Assembly: GCF_018614975.1 (NCBI RefSeq)
Contig: NZ_JAGGNR010000002.1
Location: forward strand, 1-64,000
Reading direction: 5' to 3'
DNA from: Paenibacillus polymyxa
GTDB lineage: Bacteria; Bacillota; Bacilli; Paenibacillales; Paenibacillaceae
DNA: 64,000 nt
In this document: one piece after another, positions 11,355 through 19,954 of the stretch
Numbering within the stretch: position 1 is the stretch's first letter
Layout: every line of letters begins with the position of its first letter
Notes under the pieces: generated by a model
The model's input: the letters and a program-made list of their open reading frames with translations, nothing else
Databases searched by the model: none
Told to the model about the DNA's origin: nothing
Program-made: the position numbers and the translations under genes

Positions 11355-11903
11355 TTAGTCAAAGTTCAGTTCAGCATCTTTCAGTAAAGGATGCTTCTGA
11401 TCCTTCTCCGATAATATAGGTTTCGTCACAGGCCAATCAATGGCGAGCGCCGGATCGTTCCACAGAATCCCACGATCGTGTTCAGGCGAATAATAGGCGT
11501 CTACCTTATAAGTTACCTGGGAATGAGGCACCAAGGTACAGAATCCATGAGCAAATCCTTGAGGAACAAGCAGTTGCCGCTGGTTGTACTGACTTAGAAT
11601 GACACTTTTCCATTGACCAAAAGTAGGGGATGAGGTGCGGACATCCACAATCACATCATATATAGCCCCAGATATAACCCTCACCAATTTAGTTTGTGCT
11701 TTGGGCTGAAGCTGGTAATGAAGCCCACGCAGAACACCTGCTTCAGCCGACAAGGATTGATTGTCCTGAATAAAGACGTGCTGTATCCCCTGTCCATGCA
11801 GAACCTGCTCATTATAACTCTCCATAAAATATCCTCGGTGATCACCATAAACCTTGGGTTCCAATATGGCAGCGCCATCCATAAACAGCGGAAGTACCTT
11901 CAT
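11355..11903 (-). CDS. rfbC: dTDP-4-dehydrorhamnose 3,5-epimerase RmlC/RfbC
   Basis: 182 aa cupin from the ATG at 11903, preceded by GGAGGG 6 nt upstream. The frame is open another 27 codons but that part has no family resemblance. Seen: DHRGYFMESY, the catalytic histidine in VLRGLHYQ, YDVIVDVR, and FAHGFCTL. It epimerises C3 and C5 of the 4-keto sugar. First gene of rmlC-rmlB-rmlD. Confidence 0.95.
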   Translation of the reverse strand: MKVLPLFMDGAAILEPKVYGDHRGYFMESYNEQVLHGQGIQHVFIQDNQSLSAEAGVLRGLHYQLQPKAQTKLVRVISGAIYDVIVDVRTSSPTFGQWKSVILSQYNQRQLLVPQGFAHGFCTLVPHSQVTYKVDAYYSPEHDRGILWNDPALAIDWPVTKPILSEKDQKHPLLKDAELNFD

Positions 11904-12028
11904 GACATCCCTCCGTTTTGCTGTTGACATCATTTCTTCATATTGACTATGTATATGTAAAGTGTCGGGTATGTGTTTGTTCATTGGCCTGTATAACCCT
12001 CATATTTGCTCTTTCATAAAATAAATTA

Positions 12029-12063
12029 AAGCCCAGCCGCGCTATCATTCTTCGGCTGGACTT
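12029..12063 (-). terminator. Terminator after galU
   Basis: Stem AAGTCCAGCCG / CGGCTGGGCTT with one mismatch, then TAATTTATTTT on the minus strand. It separates galU from rmlC. Confidence 0.75.
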
Positions 12064-12084
12064 CAAGGCCATACGGTAAACCAT

Positions 12085-12963
12085 TTATTGATCCTTTACA
12101 ACCTGTTCCAAATACTTTAAGAGATCTTTCCGAAGATCCGGGCGTTGCAATGCGTAGTGAATCGATGTCTCAATAAAACCTAACTTCTCACCGACATCAT
12201 GACGCAGTCCATCAAAATGATAGGCAAGAATCTGCCGTTGTTCATTCAAGCGGGACAAGGCATCCGTGAGCTGAATTTCGCCCCCAACGCCAGCAGATTG
12301 TTGACCTAGTATCTCAAAGATATCCGGTGTAAGAATGTAACGTCCCATAATAGCCAGGTTCGAAGGAGAATCTTCGGTCTTTGGTTTCTCAATTAGGCGG
12401 CGCGCACGAAAGACGCGATCATCGGTAGGCGTCAGCAACTCTCCATCCACTATCCCATAGCGGGATACCTCGGACCAATCAACAGGCTGTACACCAACAA
12501 TCGGAGATTGCAGTTCATCATAGACATCGATCATCTGCTTCAGGCAGGGATGGTCGGCTTCCACAATGTCGTCCCCTAACAGGACGGCGAAAGGTTCATT
12601 GCCGATAAACTTGCGGGCGCACCAGATGGCGTGACCAAGTCCCTTCGGTTCCTTTTGACGGATATAATGGATATCTGCCATCTCGGAGGGTTTGCGTACT
12701 TCGTTAAGCAAGTCCCACTTCTCTCTACCCGCCAGATTCTGCTCCAACTCGAACGAATAGTCGAAGTGATCCTCGATAGCTCGCTTCCCTTTACCCGTCA
12801 CAATAATGATATCTTCAATGCCTGAAGCTACGGCTTCTTCAATAATGTACTGAATCGTTGGCTTGTCCACGATCGGCAGCATTTCCTTAGGCATCGCCTT
12901 GGTAGCAGGCAGAAACCGGGTACCCAGCCCTGCGGCTGGAATAATCGCTTTGCGAATACGCAT
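12085..12963 (-). CDS. galU: UTP-glucose-1-phosphate uridylyltransferase GalU/GtaB
   Basis: 292 aa nucleotidyltransferase making UDP-glucose for wall glycopolymers and exopolysaccharide. The signature [19 protein letters not shown] occurs at residues 12-30, with [14 protein letters not shown] and [10 protein letters not shown] for the metal-binding aspartates. GalU rather than RmlA is indicated by the KAMPKEMLP motif. ATG preceded by AAAGGAGTGGG. It is next to the rml genes but separately terminated. Confidence 0.95.
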   Translation of the reverse strand: MRIRKAIIPAAGLGTRFLPATKAMPKEMLPIVDKPTIQYIIEEAVASGIEDIIIVTGKGKRAIEDHFDYSFELEQNLAGREKWDLLNEVRKPSEMADIHYIRQKEPKGLGHAIWCARKFIGNEPFAVLLGDDIVEADHPCLKQMIDVYDELQSPIVGVQPVDWSEVSRYGIVDGELLTPTDDRVFRARRLIEKPKTEDSPSNLAIMGRYILTPDIFEILGQQSAGVGGEIQLTDALSRLNEQRQILAYHFDGLRHDVGEKLGFIETSIHYALQRPDLRKDLLKYLEQVVKDQ

Positions 12964-13005
12964 ACGAACCCACTCCTTTTGCTAAACAAGTTGAACTAAA
13001 GCATA

Positions 13006-13193
13006 TTTACACTTACTACTTCGATGACAGAACAACCTTCCGATCGCTGTTCTCCCCAGATTTTTTAATTCACTTTTACAAAGGTGAAAATCTGGTGATA
13101 GCGTATGCTTCCGATGCAGCTTTCTTTCAGAAAGCTTTTAGGCGAACGCTTCGCTTTTTCAGGTTATTTCTGTCCTCTCCGTTATCATGTAAA
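13006..13193 (-). repeat. Dispersed palindromic MITE-like element, copy C (long subtype)
   Basis: 188 bp from TTTACAC to ATGTAAA, downstream of the helicase gene and upstream of galU. It has both arms (GATGACAGAACAACC and GGTTATTTCTGTC) plus an extra hairpin AGCTTTCTTTCAGAAAGCTT. The inverted repeat continues outside: ACAAGTTGAACTAA before the left end and TTAGTTCAACTTGT after the right end, so the full element may span about 12986-13211. Confidence 0.88.
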
Positions 13194-13259
13194 TGATTAG
13201 TTCAACTTGTATAGATTCATATATTGAATGATTCTTATTGCTACGATACTTGGACTTCA

Positions 13260-16200
13260 TTATACCATCAACAGTTCGCGGATATCCTGTTCGGACAAGG
13301 TCGTCGATCCCCCGTCTCCTGGTTCAATTACTTCGGCAATTAAGTCCTTCTTCCGTTGCTGCAGCTCCAAAATCTTCTCTTCGATCGTACCTTCGGTAAC
13401 CAGACGGATAACTTGCACCACTTGTTTCTGTCCCATGCGATGGGCACGGCCAATGGCCTGTTCTTCCACGGCGGGATTCCACCACAGATCATATAAAATA
13501 ACAGTATCTGCCCCCGTTAAGTTTAATCCGGTACCGCCAGCTTTCAGGGAGATTAAGAACAGTTCAGCTTCACCCTCGTTAAATCTGTGGCACATCTCAA
13601 CGCGGCTCTGTGCAGGGGTCTGACCATCGAGGTAGAAAAGATTCCTTCCCTGTGCCGAGAGGGTCTGACGAATCAGGTTCAACATGCTCGCAAATTGGGA
13701 GAAGATGAGAATTCGTTTCCCTGCAGCCAAACAATCCTCGACCGTTTCAAGCAACTGTTCCATTTTCCCGGAATCGCCTTGGTACCCTTCGACAAAGAGG
13801 GCCGGATGACAACACAACTGACGCAAACGGGTGATGCCTGCCAGAATTTTGATACGGTTCTTCTGGAATCCGTTATCCTCCATGTCCTTTGATGCTTCAT
13901 CCTGAAGATCGGAGAGGTACGCGGCGTACAGTTTCTTCTGTTCAACCGTAAGCTCTGACCGCTGTACGGTTTCAATTCGATCAGGCAATTCTTCCAGCAC
14001 ATCCTTCTTCAGGCGGCGCAGAATAAACGGACGCACCATCCGTGAGATCCGTTCCGGTGGAAGGTCGCGGAACCTTCTGTAACTTGGAAACAACCCTGGG
14101 AATACGGCTTCAAAAATGGACCACAATTCATCCAACGAGTTCTCTACAGGCGTACCTGTGAGTGCAAAACGGCGCGGGGCCTGAATCTGTTTGACCGCCT
14201 GCGCGGTCTGGGAAGAAGCATTTTTGATCGCCTGAGCTTCATCCAGAATGAGCGTATGGAAGGTTCGCCCCAGGTAGGTGTCCAGATCCCGTCGCAACAG
14301 CGGATAAGACGTCACAATCACATCTGCCTCATCCATGCCTGAAAGCATACTGGCTCGCTCTTCTTTCTGACCTGCGGCAATCAGGACGTTCAGATGCGGG
14401 GCAAACCGCGCAAACTCATTAGCCCAGTTGTAGGTTAGCGAGGCAGGCGCCACGACAAGTACTGGAGGATGGGCCGTACGGGTTCGGATCGTCAATCCAT
14501 CCTGCTCAGAGGTGAGCCATGCTTCAGCCGCATTTTCAAATGCATTGGCATCTGACCAGAGGCGCTCGCCGGTTAAAGGAGTGATGCCACTTGCTGCAAT
14601 AGCATTGTCCATGCCGCTCCGTTGAACCCCTGAAGGTGAAACGCTCCCCCCGGAAATACCAACAACTGCATGTTCATCGTTGTACTCGGGCTTTTCCTGA
14701 AGCACCGCTGTGATATAGGCGATGCTTTGCAATGTTTTTCCAAGTCCCATATCATCCGCCAGAATACCGCCAAAACGATAATAAGCGAGAGTACGCAACC
14801 ACTGGTATCCGCTATTCTGATAATCCCGCAGGATGGGGGTCAATGCTTTTGGTAACGCAAAATCCATCCGCTCGGGGTCACGCAGATCATCGAGGAAACG
14901 TTTCAGGGAACCTCCCCACTTCACATGACCGGAAACTTCATCCCTGCCCGGCAATTGTAACGCCCGAACAGCCGGCAGCCGGATATGACTGCTCTTGATG
15001 TCATCTGCTCCAAGTCCCAGTGAATCAGCCATGTGAGCGAAGCTGTCTGCACCTTCATTTTCAAGCGAGAGAAAGACACCGCTCTTGAGACGGAAATACG
15101 GTTTCTTTTCCACAATGCGGCGCATGAGTTCCTGAAGCTCCTGCTCGTCCACACCTTCCATCTCGAATGAAATCTCCAGCCAGTCGAGCCCCTTCCCCAG
15201 GTCTGCCCGGACTTTCGGGGGTTTGGAAAAGGAGTGCACCATGGCCTTCACGGCGTTTGGCATATAGATGTCTACCTGCTTCTCAAGCTCAGGCAGCAGA
15301 TGATACATCACATCATAAATGGCGTCTTCGCGTTCGCTCGCCCAGACGCTACCATCCCTTTCTAGAAAGGATCGATCGAGCCGTTCAATCAGATTCCGCT
15401 CTTTGTATCGGTCACGCACCAAAATAACCTTTTTCTCTTCTTCATCTATCAAGTACTCGGCAAGCGGATTAATAACCATCACACCATAGTCAAACTCCAA
15501 ACGCGCTGTAATACGTTCCCGGTAGAAGTCGATATACAGTTTCGGAGCAAGTTCCGGTTCCGCGATCTGTTCACGCACCTGTGAATCAATAGAAAGATGG
15601 CCGAGCGTACGCAATTCTGGCACGACATGCTGTACGAACTCATCCACCTGTTGGGTCGAAATATCAATGCTCTCCTTAATCCCATATGAATTGAGTGCCG
15701 CACTCAAGTCCTCCAGACTTCGCATCTGCATCGGCTCCAACATGTGCAACTGTCCTTCCACCACAGCGGCATCATAAGCAGGAAGAAGAATCAGCTCACG
15801 CAGTCCGGAAACCTCAAGCTGATACCCTTCATTCGTTCCCTGGGCGATCCGGTAAAACAAAGGCAATACTCCCTCACCGAGCGTGAGTGGTCCATTGGCA
15901 AATCCTGTACCCTCCATCCGACTGTCGGCCTGTAGTAGCAATTCCAGCAGCGGCTTCCATACGAGTGGAGCAATCAATATATCCCGTCCATCTGATGCCC
16001 CCAAATAACCGGAAATGGATTCGCGATAGGCCTCTTCACTCTGTCTCATTCGAATAAGCATCGAGAGTATGGCCTGATCCTGCGGAGTGAAAACATGAAT
16101 CAATGGATTATAGTGGAATATTTTCGTAAATGACATCGACTCGCCCTTCTCGATGCAGTTCAGGAATTGCTTTACTTTCTGCACCACATATAGACGTTTG

Positions 16201-16976
16201 TTACCCACCTTCAATTCGAGAGCAAGTTTCGCTCCACCCTTGTGAACCTGTACGAGCTTGCATATAAACTGAATCTGCAACTCTTCCCGCAGGGAGGAGC
16301 GGTTGACAGGAGCGGTGTATTTACGGTCATTTCCATGCAACGGTCTCCGATCCTTGGCAAACATCGACAGAATCTGATCCGCAGTACGGTATGAAGGCTT
16401 ATCTGCCGAGCGGCCCCAACCCGAAGCTGAACTTGGACGACCTGCCTGGGAGAATGGAGACGCCGTGAATTTCGAAGCATTGTCAAGACGCTGCCCTGAA
16501 TCGAAAGTTGAATCGGGACGCTCCCAATGACTCTCTTCGATCAGTGTACCCACTCTGGAAATGGAACCAACACCTGAACCTGAGCCCATTCCCGATCCAG
16601 ACCCAGGTTGAAGAGTATCCTTCCTTTTCCCGTCATCAGCCTTTCGGGCCTTTTTGCCCTCCTCATTGTTCGCCACATGGTCTCCTAGTTCTTCCGCCCG
16701 TTCGTGGATCGCCAGCAGTACAGCCGCGACATGTTTGCAGTAGTCATAATAGTTTCCATACGCGGGACAGTTGCAATAAGCTTCAATCTCGCCCGTTTCA
16801 TCCAGATCCACCGTTACTTTATATCGTTTGTTGCCTCGGACTACAGCATCGTAATGACGCTCATCCTCACTGACCACCAGATTGGTCACCCTGCCAGACA
16901 GGTTGTAGTCTTCTCCCCGCTTAAATGCCGTGACTCCGCACAGCAATTTGATATCCATCATGGTGAATGGCGCCAC
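13260..16976 (-). CDS. SNF2-family helicase with N-terminal SWIM zinc finger
   Basis: 1238 aa. N-terminal SWIM finger CNCPAYGNYYDYCKH near residues 65-85, a Gly/Ser-rich linker near 135-160, a bacterial SNF2-associated region, then the ATPase: ILADDMGLGKTLQS (motif I), APASLTYNW (Ia), LILDEAQ (II), LTGTPVENS (III), and the second lobe ending in LWWNPAVEEQAIGRAHRMGQ (VI). An insertion of about 75 residues follows motif I. The start is GTG at 16976, where AAGGAGG lies 8 nt upstream, rather than the GTG 7 codons earlier. Such proteins are common in Firmicutes; the role, probably nucleoprotein remodelling, is not established. No partner gene is seen. Confidence 0.88.
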   Translation of the reverse strand: MAPFTMMDIKLLCGVTAFKRGEDYNLSGRVTNLVVSEDERHYDAVVRGNKRYKVTVDLDETGEIEAYCNCPAYGNYYDYCKHVAAVLLAIHERAEELGDHVANNEEGKKARKADDGKRKDTLQPGSGSGMGSGSGVGSISRVGTLIEESHWERPDSTFDSGQRLDNASKFTASPFSQAGRPSSASGWGRSADKPSYRTADQILSMFAKDRRPLHGNDRKYTAPVNRSSLREELQIQFICKLVQVHKGGAKLALELKVGNKRLYVVQKVKQFLNCIEKGESMSFTKIFHYNPLIHVFTPQDQAILSMLIRMRQSEEAYRESISGYLGASDGRDILIAPLVWKPLLELLLQADSRMEGTGFANGPLTLGEGVLPLFYRIAQGTNEGYQLEVSGLRELILLPAYDAAVVEGQLHMLEPMQMRSLEDLSAALNSYGIKESIDISTQQVDEFVQHVVPELRTLGHLSIDSQVREQIAEPELAPKLYIDFYRERITARLEFDYGVMVINPLAEYLIDEEEKKVILVRDRYKERNLIERLDRSFLERDGSVWASEREDAIYDVMYHLLPELEKQVDIYMPNAVKAMVHSFSKPPKVRADLGKGLDWLEISFEMEGVDEQELQELMRRIVEKKPYFRLKSGVFLSLENEGADSFAHMADSLGLGADDIKSSHIRLPAVRALQLPGRDEVSGHVKWGGSLKRFLDDLRDPERMDFALPKALTPILRDYQNSGYQWLRTLAYYRFGGILADDMGLGKTLQSIAYITAVLQEKPEYNDEHAVVGISGGSVSPSGVQRSGMDNAIAASGITPLTGERLWSDANAFENAAEAWLTSEQDGLTIRTRTAHPPVLVVAPASLTYNWANEFARFAPHLNVLIAAGQKEERASMLSGMDEADVIVTSYPLLRRDLDTYLGRTFHTLILDEAQAIKNASSQTAQAVKQIQAPRRFALTGTPVENSLDELWSIFEAVFPGLFPSYRRFRDLPPERISRMVRPFILRRLKKDVLEELPDRIETVQRSELTVEQKKLYAAYLSDLQDEASKDMEDNGFQKNRIKILAGITRLRQLCCHPALFVEGYQGDSGKMEQLLETVEDCLAAGKRILIFSQFASMLNLIRQTLSAQGRNLFYLDGQTPAQSRVEMCHRFNEGEAELFLISLKAGGTGLNLTGADTVILYDLWWNPAVEEQAIGRAHRMGQKQVVQVIRLVTEGTIEEKILELQQRKKDLIAEVIEPGDGGSTTLSEQDIRELLMV

Positions 16977-17072
16977 GTGTTCCGCCTCCTTATGCACCTG
17001 ACTGGTCGCTAAAACCGCTACAGTTCAGGCTCGTTTGATGCTTTCCATATTTCACGTTCCCTTTATAGAAAA

Positions 17073-17107
17073 AACCCCAAGAGCTCCTTAAAGCAGAGAT
17101 TGGGGTT
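17073..17107 (-). terminator. Terminator after the U32 peptidase gene
   Basis: Stem AACCCCAA / TTGGGGTT followed on the minus strand by TTTTTCT. Confidence 0.75.
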
Positions 17108-17112
17108 GCTGT

Positions 17113-19626
17113 TTATTTCACCAATTGACCACGTGTAACGCCCAGTTGGTTCGTTGCTTTTAGTGTTTTCCAAACTTGTGTACCACTGATCTCGCCGCGC
17201 AGTGCACGGTTGTACAGATCAATGACTTCGCGTACCTGCTCCGGTGTCTCTTCCAGGAATTCCACACGGTAACGGGATACACCCAGATCCATGAAGTTGG
17301 TCAGATACTCGGCACCTGACTGTTCCACGGCATTGTATACCGTATTACGGCAGCCTTCATCCACACGTACCGGGTGGGACATACCAATTCGGTCTTGCAG
17401 GGATGCACGCTGTTCCTCACAAGGACGTCCACAGTTCGTATAGTCCGTTCCTTCACTCATAAACGTACAATACACACAGTGCTCGGTGTGGAACATCGGC
17501 AGATGCTGATGGATAACCACTTCGGTCTGACTTGTACGGGAGTGACCAAGCAAATCAACCATTTGTTGAATGTTCAGGTCATAGGATGGTGTAATCCAGT
17601 CACATCCGGCTTCCAGGAACAATTCTACTGCTTTGTGATTAGCGATGTTCAATGAGAAGTCGCCGATCAGTTCCGGGTGCTTCGCATCCGGGTTTTCCAT
17701 CCGGTGGCGAAGGTAGAAGTACAGTGCGCCTGTATTACGTACCAATACCGCATCCGGCTTCAGACGCAGGATGTTGTTATGATATCCGTTCTCCCCAGGC
17801 ATGTGAATACGCGGTGTTGCCAGCGCGATCTTGCGACCAGCGGCATGCACAGCTTCCACGGCTGCCGGAAACTGTTTGATAAATTCGAAGTCGGCATAGA
17901 TCATGCCGATTCCTGCTTCAATCGCTGCCTCCACTTGTGGCAGGCTGCGGCAGAGCGCGGTCAGCTCTGCTTGACCGCGAGCGACTGGCGATGCCGGTTT
18001 AACCGAATCGCCGTACACATCTACCGCCCGTTTCACGTAGACGGGCGGTTTAGGACGCTCGCCTGCGAGTTGTTCTACCGCCTGACGGCGAATATTATTC
18101 AACTCGCGCATGGGGATGATGACGTCACCATGCAGATTGACGTCCATTTCTTCCAACTGGAACACGGTGCCTCCCAGACGTCCGAACTGCTCTTCCAGCA
18201 ATTCATGCGTCATTGGACGCTTCTGGGCGATGTCCAGTTCCATCTCGGAATCAATCCGGACGGTCGTGCCTTTCTGCACGTCTGTCCACCACGTGCTAAG
18301 CGGCTGCCCCGGGCTGCCGATGACCTTCACCTTCACCGGGAATACGCGGTATGGCTTCTCGGTCTCGAAGCTTTGACGCAGACGTTTGTCCAGCGCCGGG
18401 TCATTCGTTTTCCACACTTTGTCGCCAACTTTCACGCGGCGCAGATCCACGTCACTGCGGCCTGGCACAACGTCAACGATCCAACCCTCTTCGGCTTCGC
18501 CTTCGAGTTTTACGCCTTTGCGACGTACATCGTATACACGTCCGCCCTCTTCCTTCTGAGTCGGGTCTCCGGCGTCAAATACAATCCCGTCTCCACGTTT
18601 CACGGGTGCATCCAGCTTCAGGACTACACCATCACGCAACACTTGATCTACACGACCAAGGTAGACACCACGGCTTTTCGGGAATGTTCCATCCACCAGT
18701 TCTTTGTTGTTGGTACCGCTTAGGAAACCATGTGTGAAACCGCGGGAGAAGCTTTGCTGCAATTCGCGAACTTCTTCCTTGCTTGGCGGCGTGTGATCCC
18801 CATCAAAGTAACGGTCAATCGCTTTACGATATTTGCTCACGACGTTCGCCACGTATTCCGGCGTTTTGAGACGTCCTTCAATTTTGAAAGAAGTTACACC
18901 TGCTTCGATCAGTTCCGGCATCAGGTCAATCGCTGCCAGATCTTTCGGAGACAACAGATAGGCCACATCGCCCATCGGCTTATGCTCTCCATCCACCATC
19001 AGATCGTATGGAAGACGACAAGCTTGTGCGCACTCTCCGCGGTTCGCCGAACGTCCTCCCCACATTTCGGAAGTCAGACACTGCCCCGAGTAGGATACAC
19101 ACAGCGCACCGTGAACAAATACTTCCATTGGAAGCTTCGCCTGCTCACCGATCTTCTGAATCTGCTTCAGGTTGTTCTCCCGTCCCAGAACGACACGTTC
19201 CATATCAAACGGCTTCGTAAACTCGACCGCTTCCGGTGACGTAATCGTCATCTGTGTTGAACCGTGGATCGGGAAATCCGGCGAGATCTCGCGGATCATC
19301 TTCACCAGACCCAAATCCTGAACAATTACAGCGTCCACACCTGCATCGACACATGCATCAATCAGTTCTTTGGCATCCGTCAATTCATTTTCAAAAATCA
19401 ATATATTAAAGGTCAAAAAACCTTTTACGCCATAACTGTGCAAAAACGCCATAATCTCCGGCAGCTCGTCCATACGGAAATTGTTCGCCCGTGCCCGTGC
19501 ATTAAACTTTTCGACTCCGAAGAAAATGGCATCTGCGCCATTGGCTACCGCCGAACGCATACAATCCCAGTCACCAGCAGGTGCCAGAAGTTCAACGTCT
19601 TCTCTTCGTATTGTTGCTGTTTTCAT
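17113..19626 (-). CDS. Peptidase U32 family protein, long (RlhA-type) form
   Basis: 837 aa. Starts with the U32 opening ELLAPAGDWDCMRSAVANGADAIFFG, then the family pattern with four conserved cysteines (ALCVSYSGQCL, GECAQACRLPYDL), and a later extra domain with EHCVYCTF and GRPCEEQ. The long form resembles E. coli RlhA, which makes 5-hydroxycytidine in 23S rRNA, rather than a true protease; the cysteines probably bind an iron-sulfur cluster. That function is inference from family. The start is the ATG at 19626 with GGGGAGG 7 nt upstream, not the upstream GRIYM codons. Appears to be transcribed alone. Confidence 0.85.
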   Translation of the reverse strand: MKTATIRREDVELLAPAGDWDCMRSAVANGADAIFFGVEKFNARARANNFRMDELPEIMAFLHSYGVKGFLTFNILIFENELTDAKELIDACVDAGVDAVIVQDLGLVKMIREISPDFPIHGSTQMTITSPEAVEFTKPFDMERVVLGRENNLKQIQKIGEQAKLPMEVFVHGALCVSYSGQCLTSEMWGGRSANRGECAQACRLPYDLMVDGEHKPMGDVAYLLSPKDLAAIDLMPELIEAGVTSFKIEGRLKTPEYVANVVSKYRKAIDRYFDGDHTPPSKEEVRELQQSFSRGFTHGFLSGTNNKELVDGTFPKSRGVYLGRVDQVLRDGVVLKLDAPVKRGDGIVFDAGDPTQKEEGGRVYDVRRKGVKLEGEAEEGWIVDVVPGRSDVDLRRVKVGDKVWKTNDPALDKRLRQSFETEKPYRVFPVKVKVIGSPGQPLSTWWTDVQKGTTVRIDSEMELDIAQKRPMTHELLEEQFGRLGGTVFQLEEMDVNLHGDVIIPMRELNNIRRQAVEQLAGERPKPPVYVKRAVDVYGDSVKPASPVARGQAELTALCRSLPQVEAAIEAGIGMIYADFEFIKQFPAAVEAVHAAGRKIALATPRIHMPGENGYHNNILRLKPDAVLVRNTGALYFYLRHRMENPDAKHPELIGDFSLNIANHKAVELFLEAGCDWITPSYDLNIQQMVDLLGHSRTSQTEVVIHQHLPMFHTEHCVYCTFMSEGTDYTNCGRPCEEQRASLQDRIGMSHPVRVDEGCRNTVYNAVEQSGAEYLTNFMDLGVSRYRVEFLEETPEQVREVIDLYNRALRGEISGTQVWKTLKATNQLGVTRGQLVK

Positions 19627-19954
19627 GTAGATCCTCCCCATAACCGGCTATCCGCCGGATTTCATCCCTATATCCTTAAACGCCTGAACATACCAAGCCT
19701 AAGACTGCACCTTATCGGGTACACCTGCATTGTCACGGTATTACAATTATCTATCTATTATGTCTGTATTGCCTGAACTTCAAGCTTACAGTCACTCCTA
19801 TTCATTAGATCAGCAGTCATAACTCCTGAACTAGTATAGTGTACCACTTCTGCACCGACTCTTCTACGTTTTCCTGAAAAAACCGTTTACCATTTTCATT
19901 TCCAGTACAACGAAAAAAACCGAAAGGTCTTTTGACCCTCCGGTTCCACTACAA
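19627..19954. other. Intergenic spacer, only a terminator seen
   Basis: No gene supported. It contains the terminator of the stalk-domain gene at 19918-19945 and presumably the promoter of the U32 gene, which I could not single out. Confidence 0.6.
19918..19945 (-). terminator. Terminator after the stalk-domain protein gene
   Basis: Minus-strand stem AACCGGAGGGTC / GACCTTTCGGTT with an AAAA loop, followed by TTTTTCG. Confidence 0.8.

Noticed and set aside
13260..16976. Part of a DISARM- or Druantia-like defence system because of the SNF2 helicase
   Set aside because: No methyltransferase, DUF1998 protein, nuclease or other defence gene is adjacent; SWIM-SNF2 proteins are widespread housekeeping-type genes in Firmicutes.
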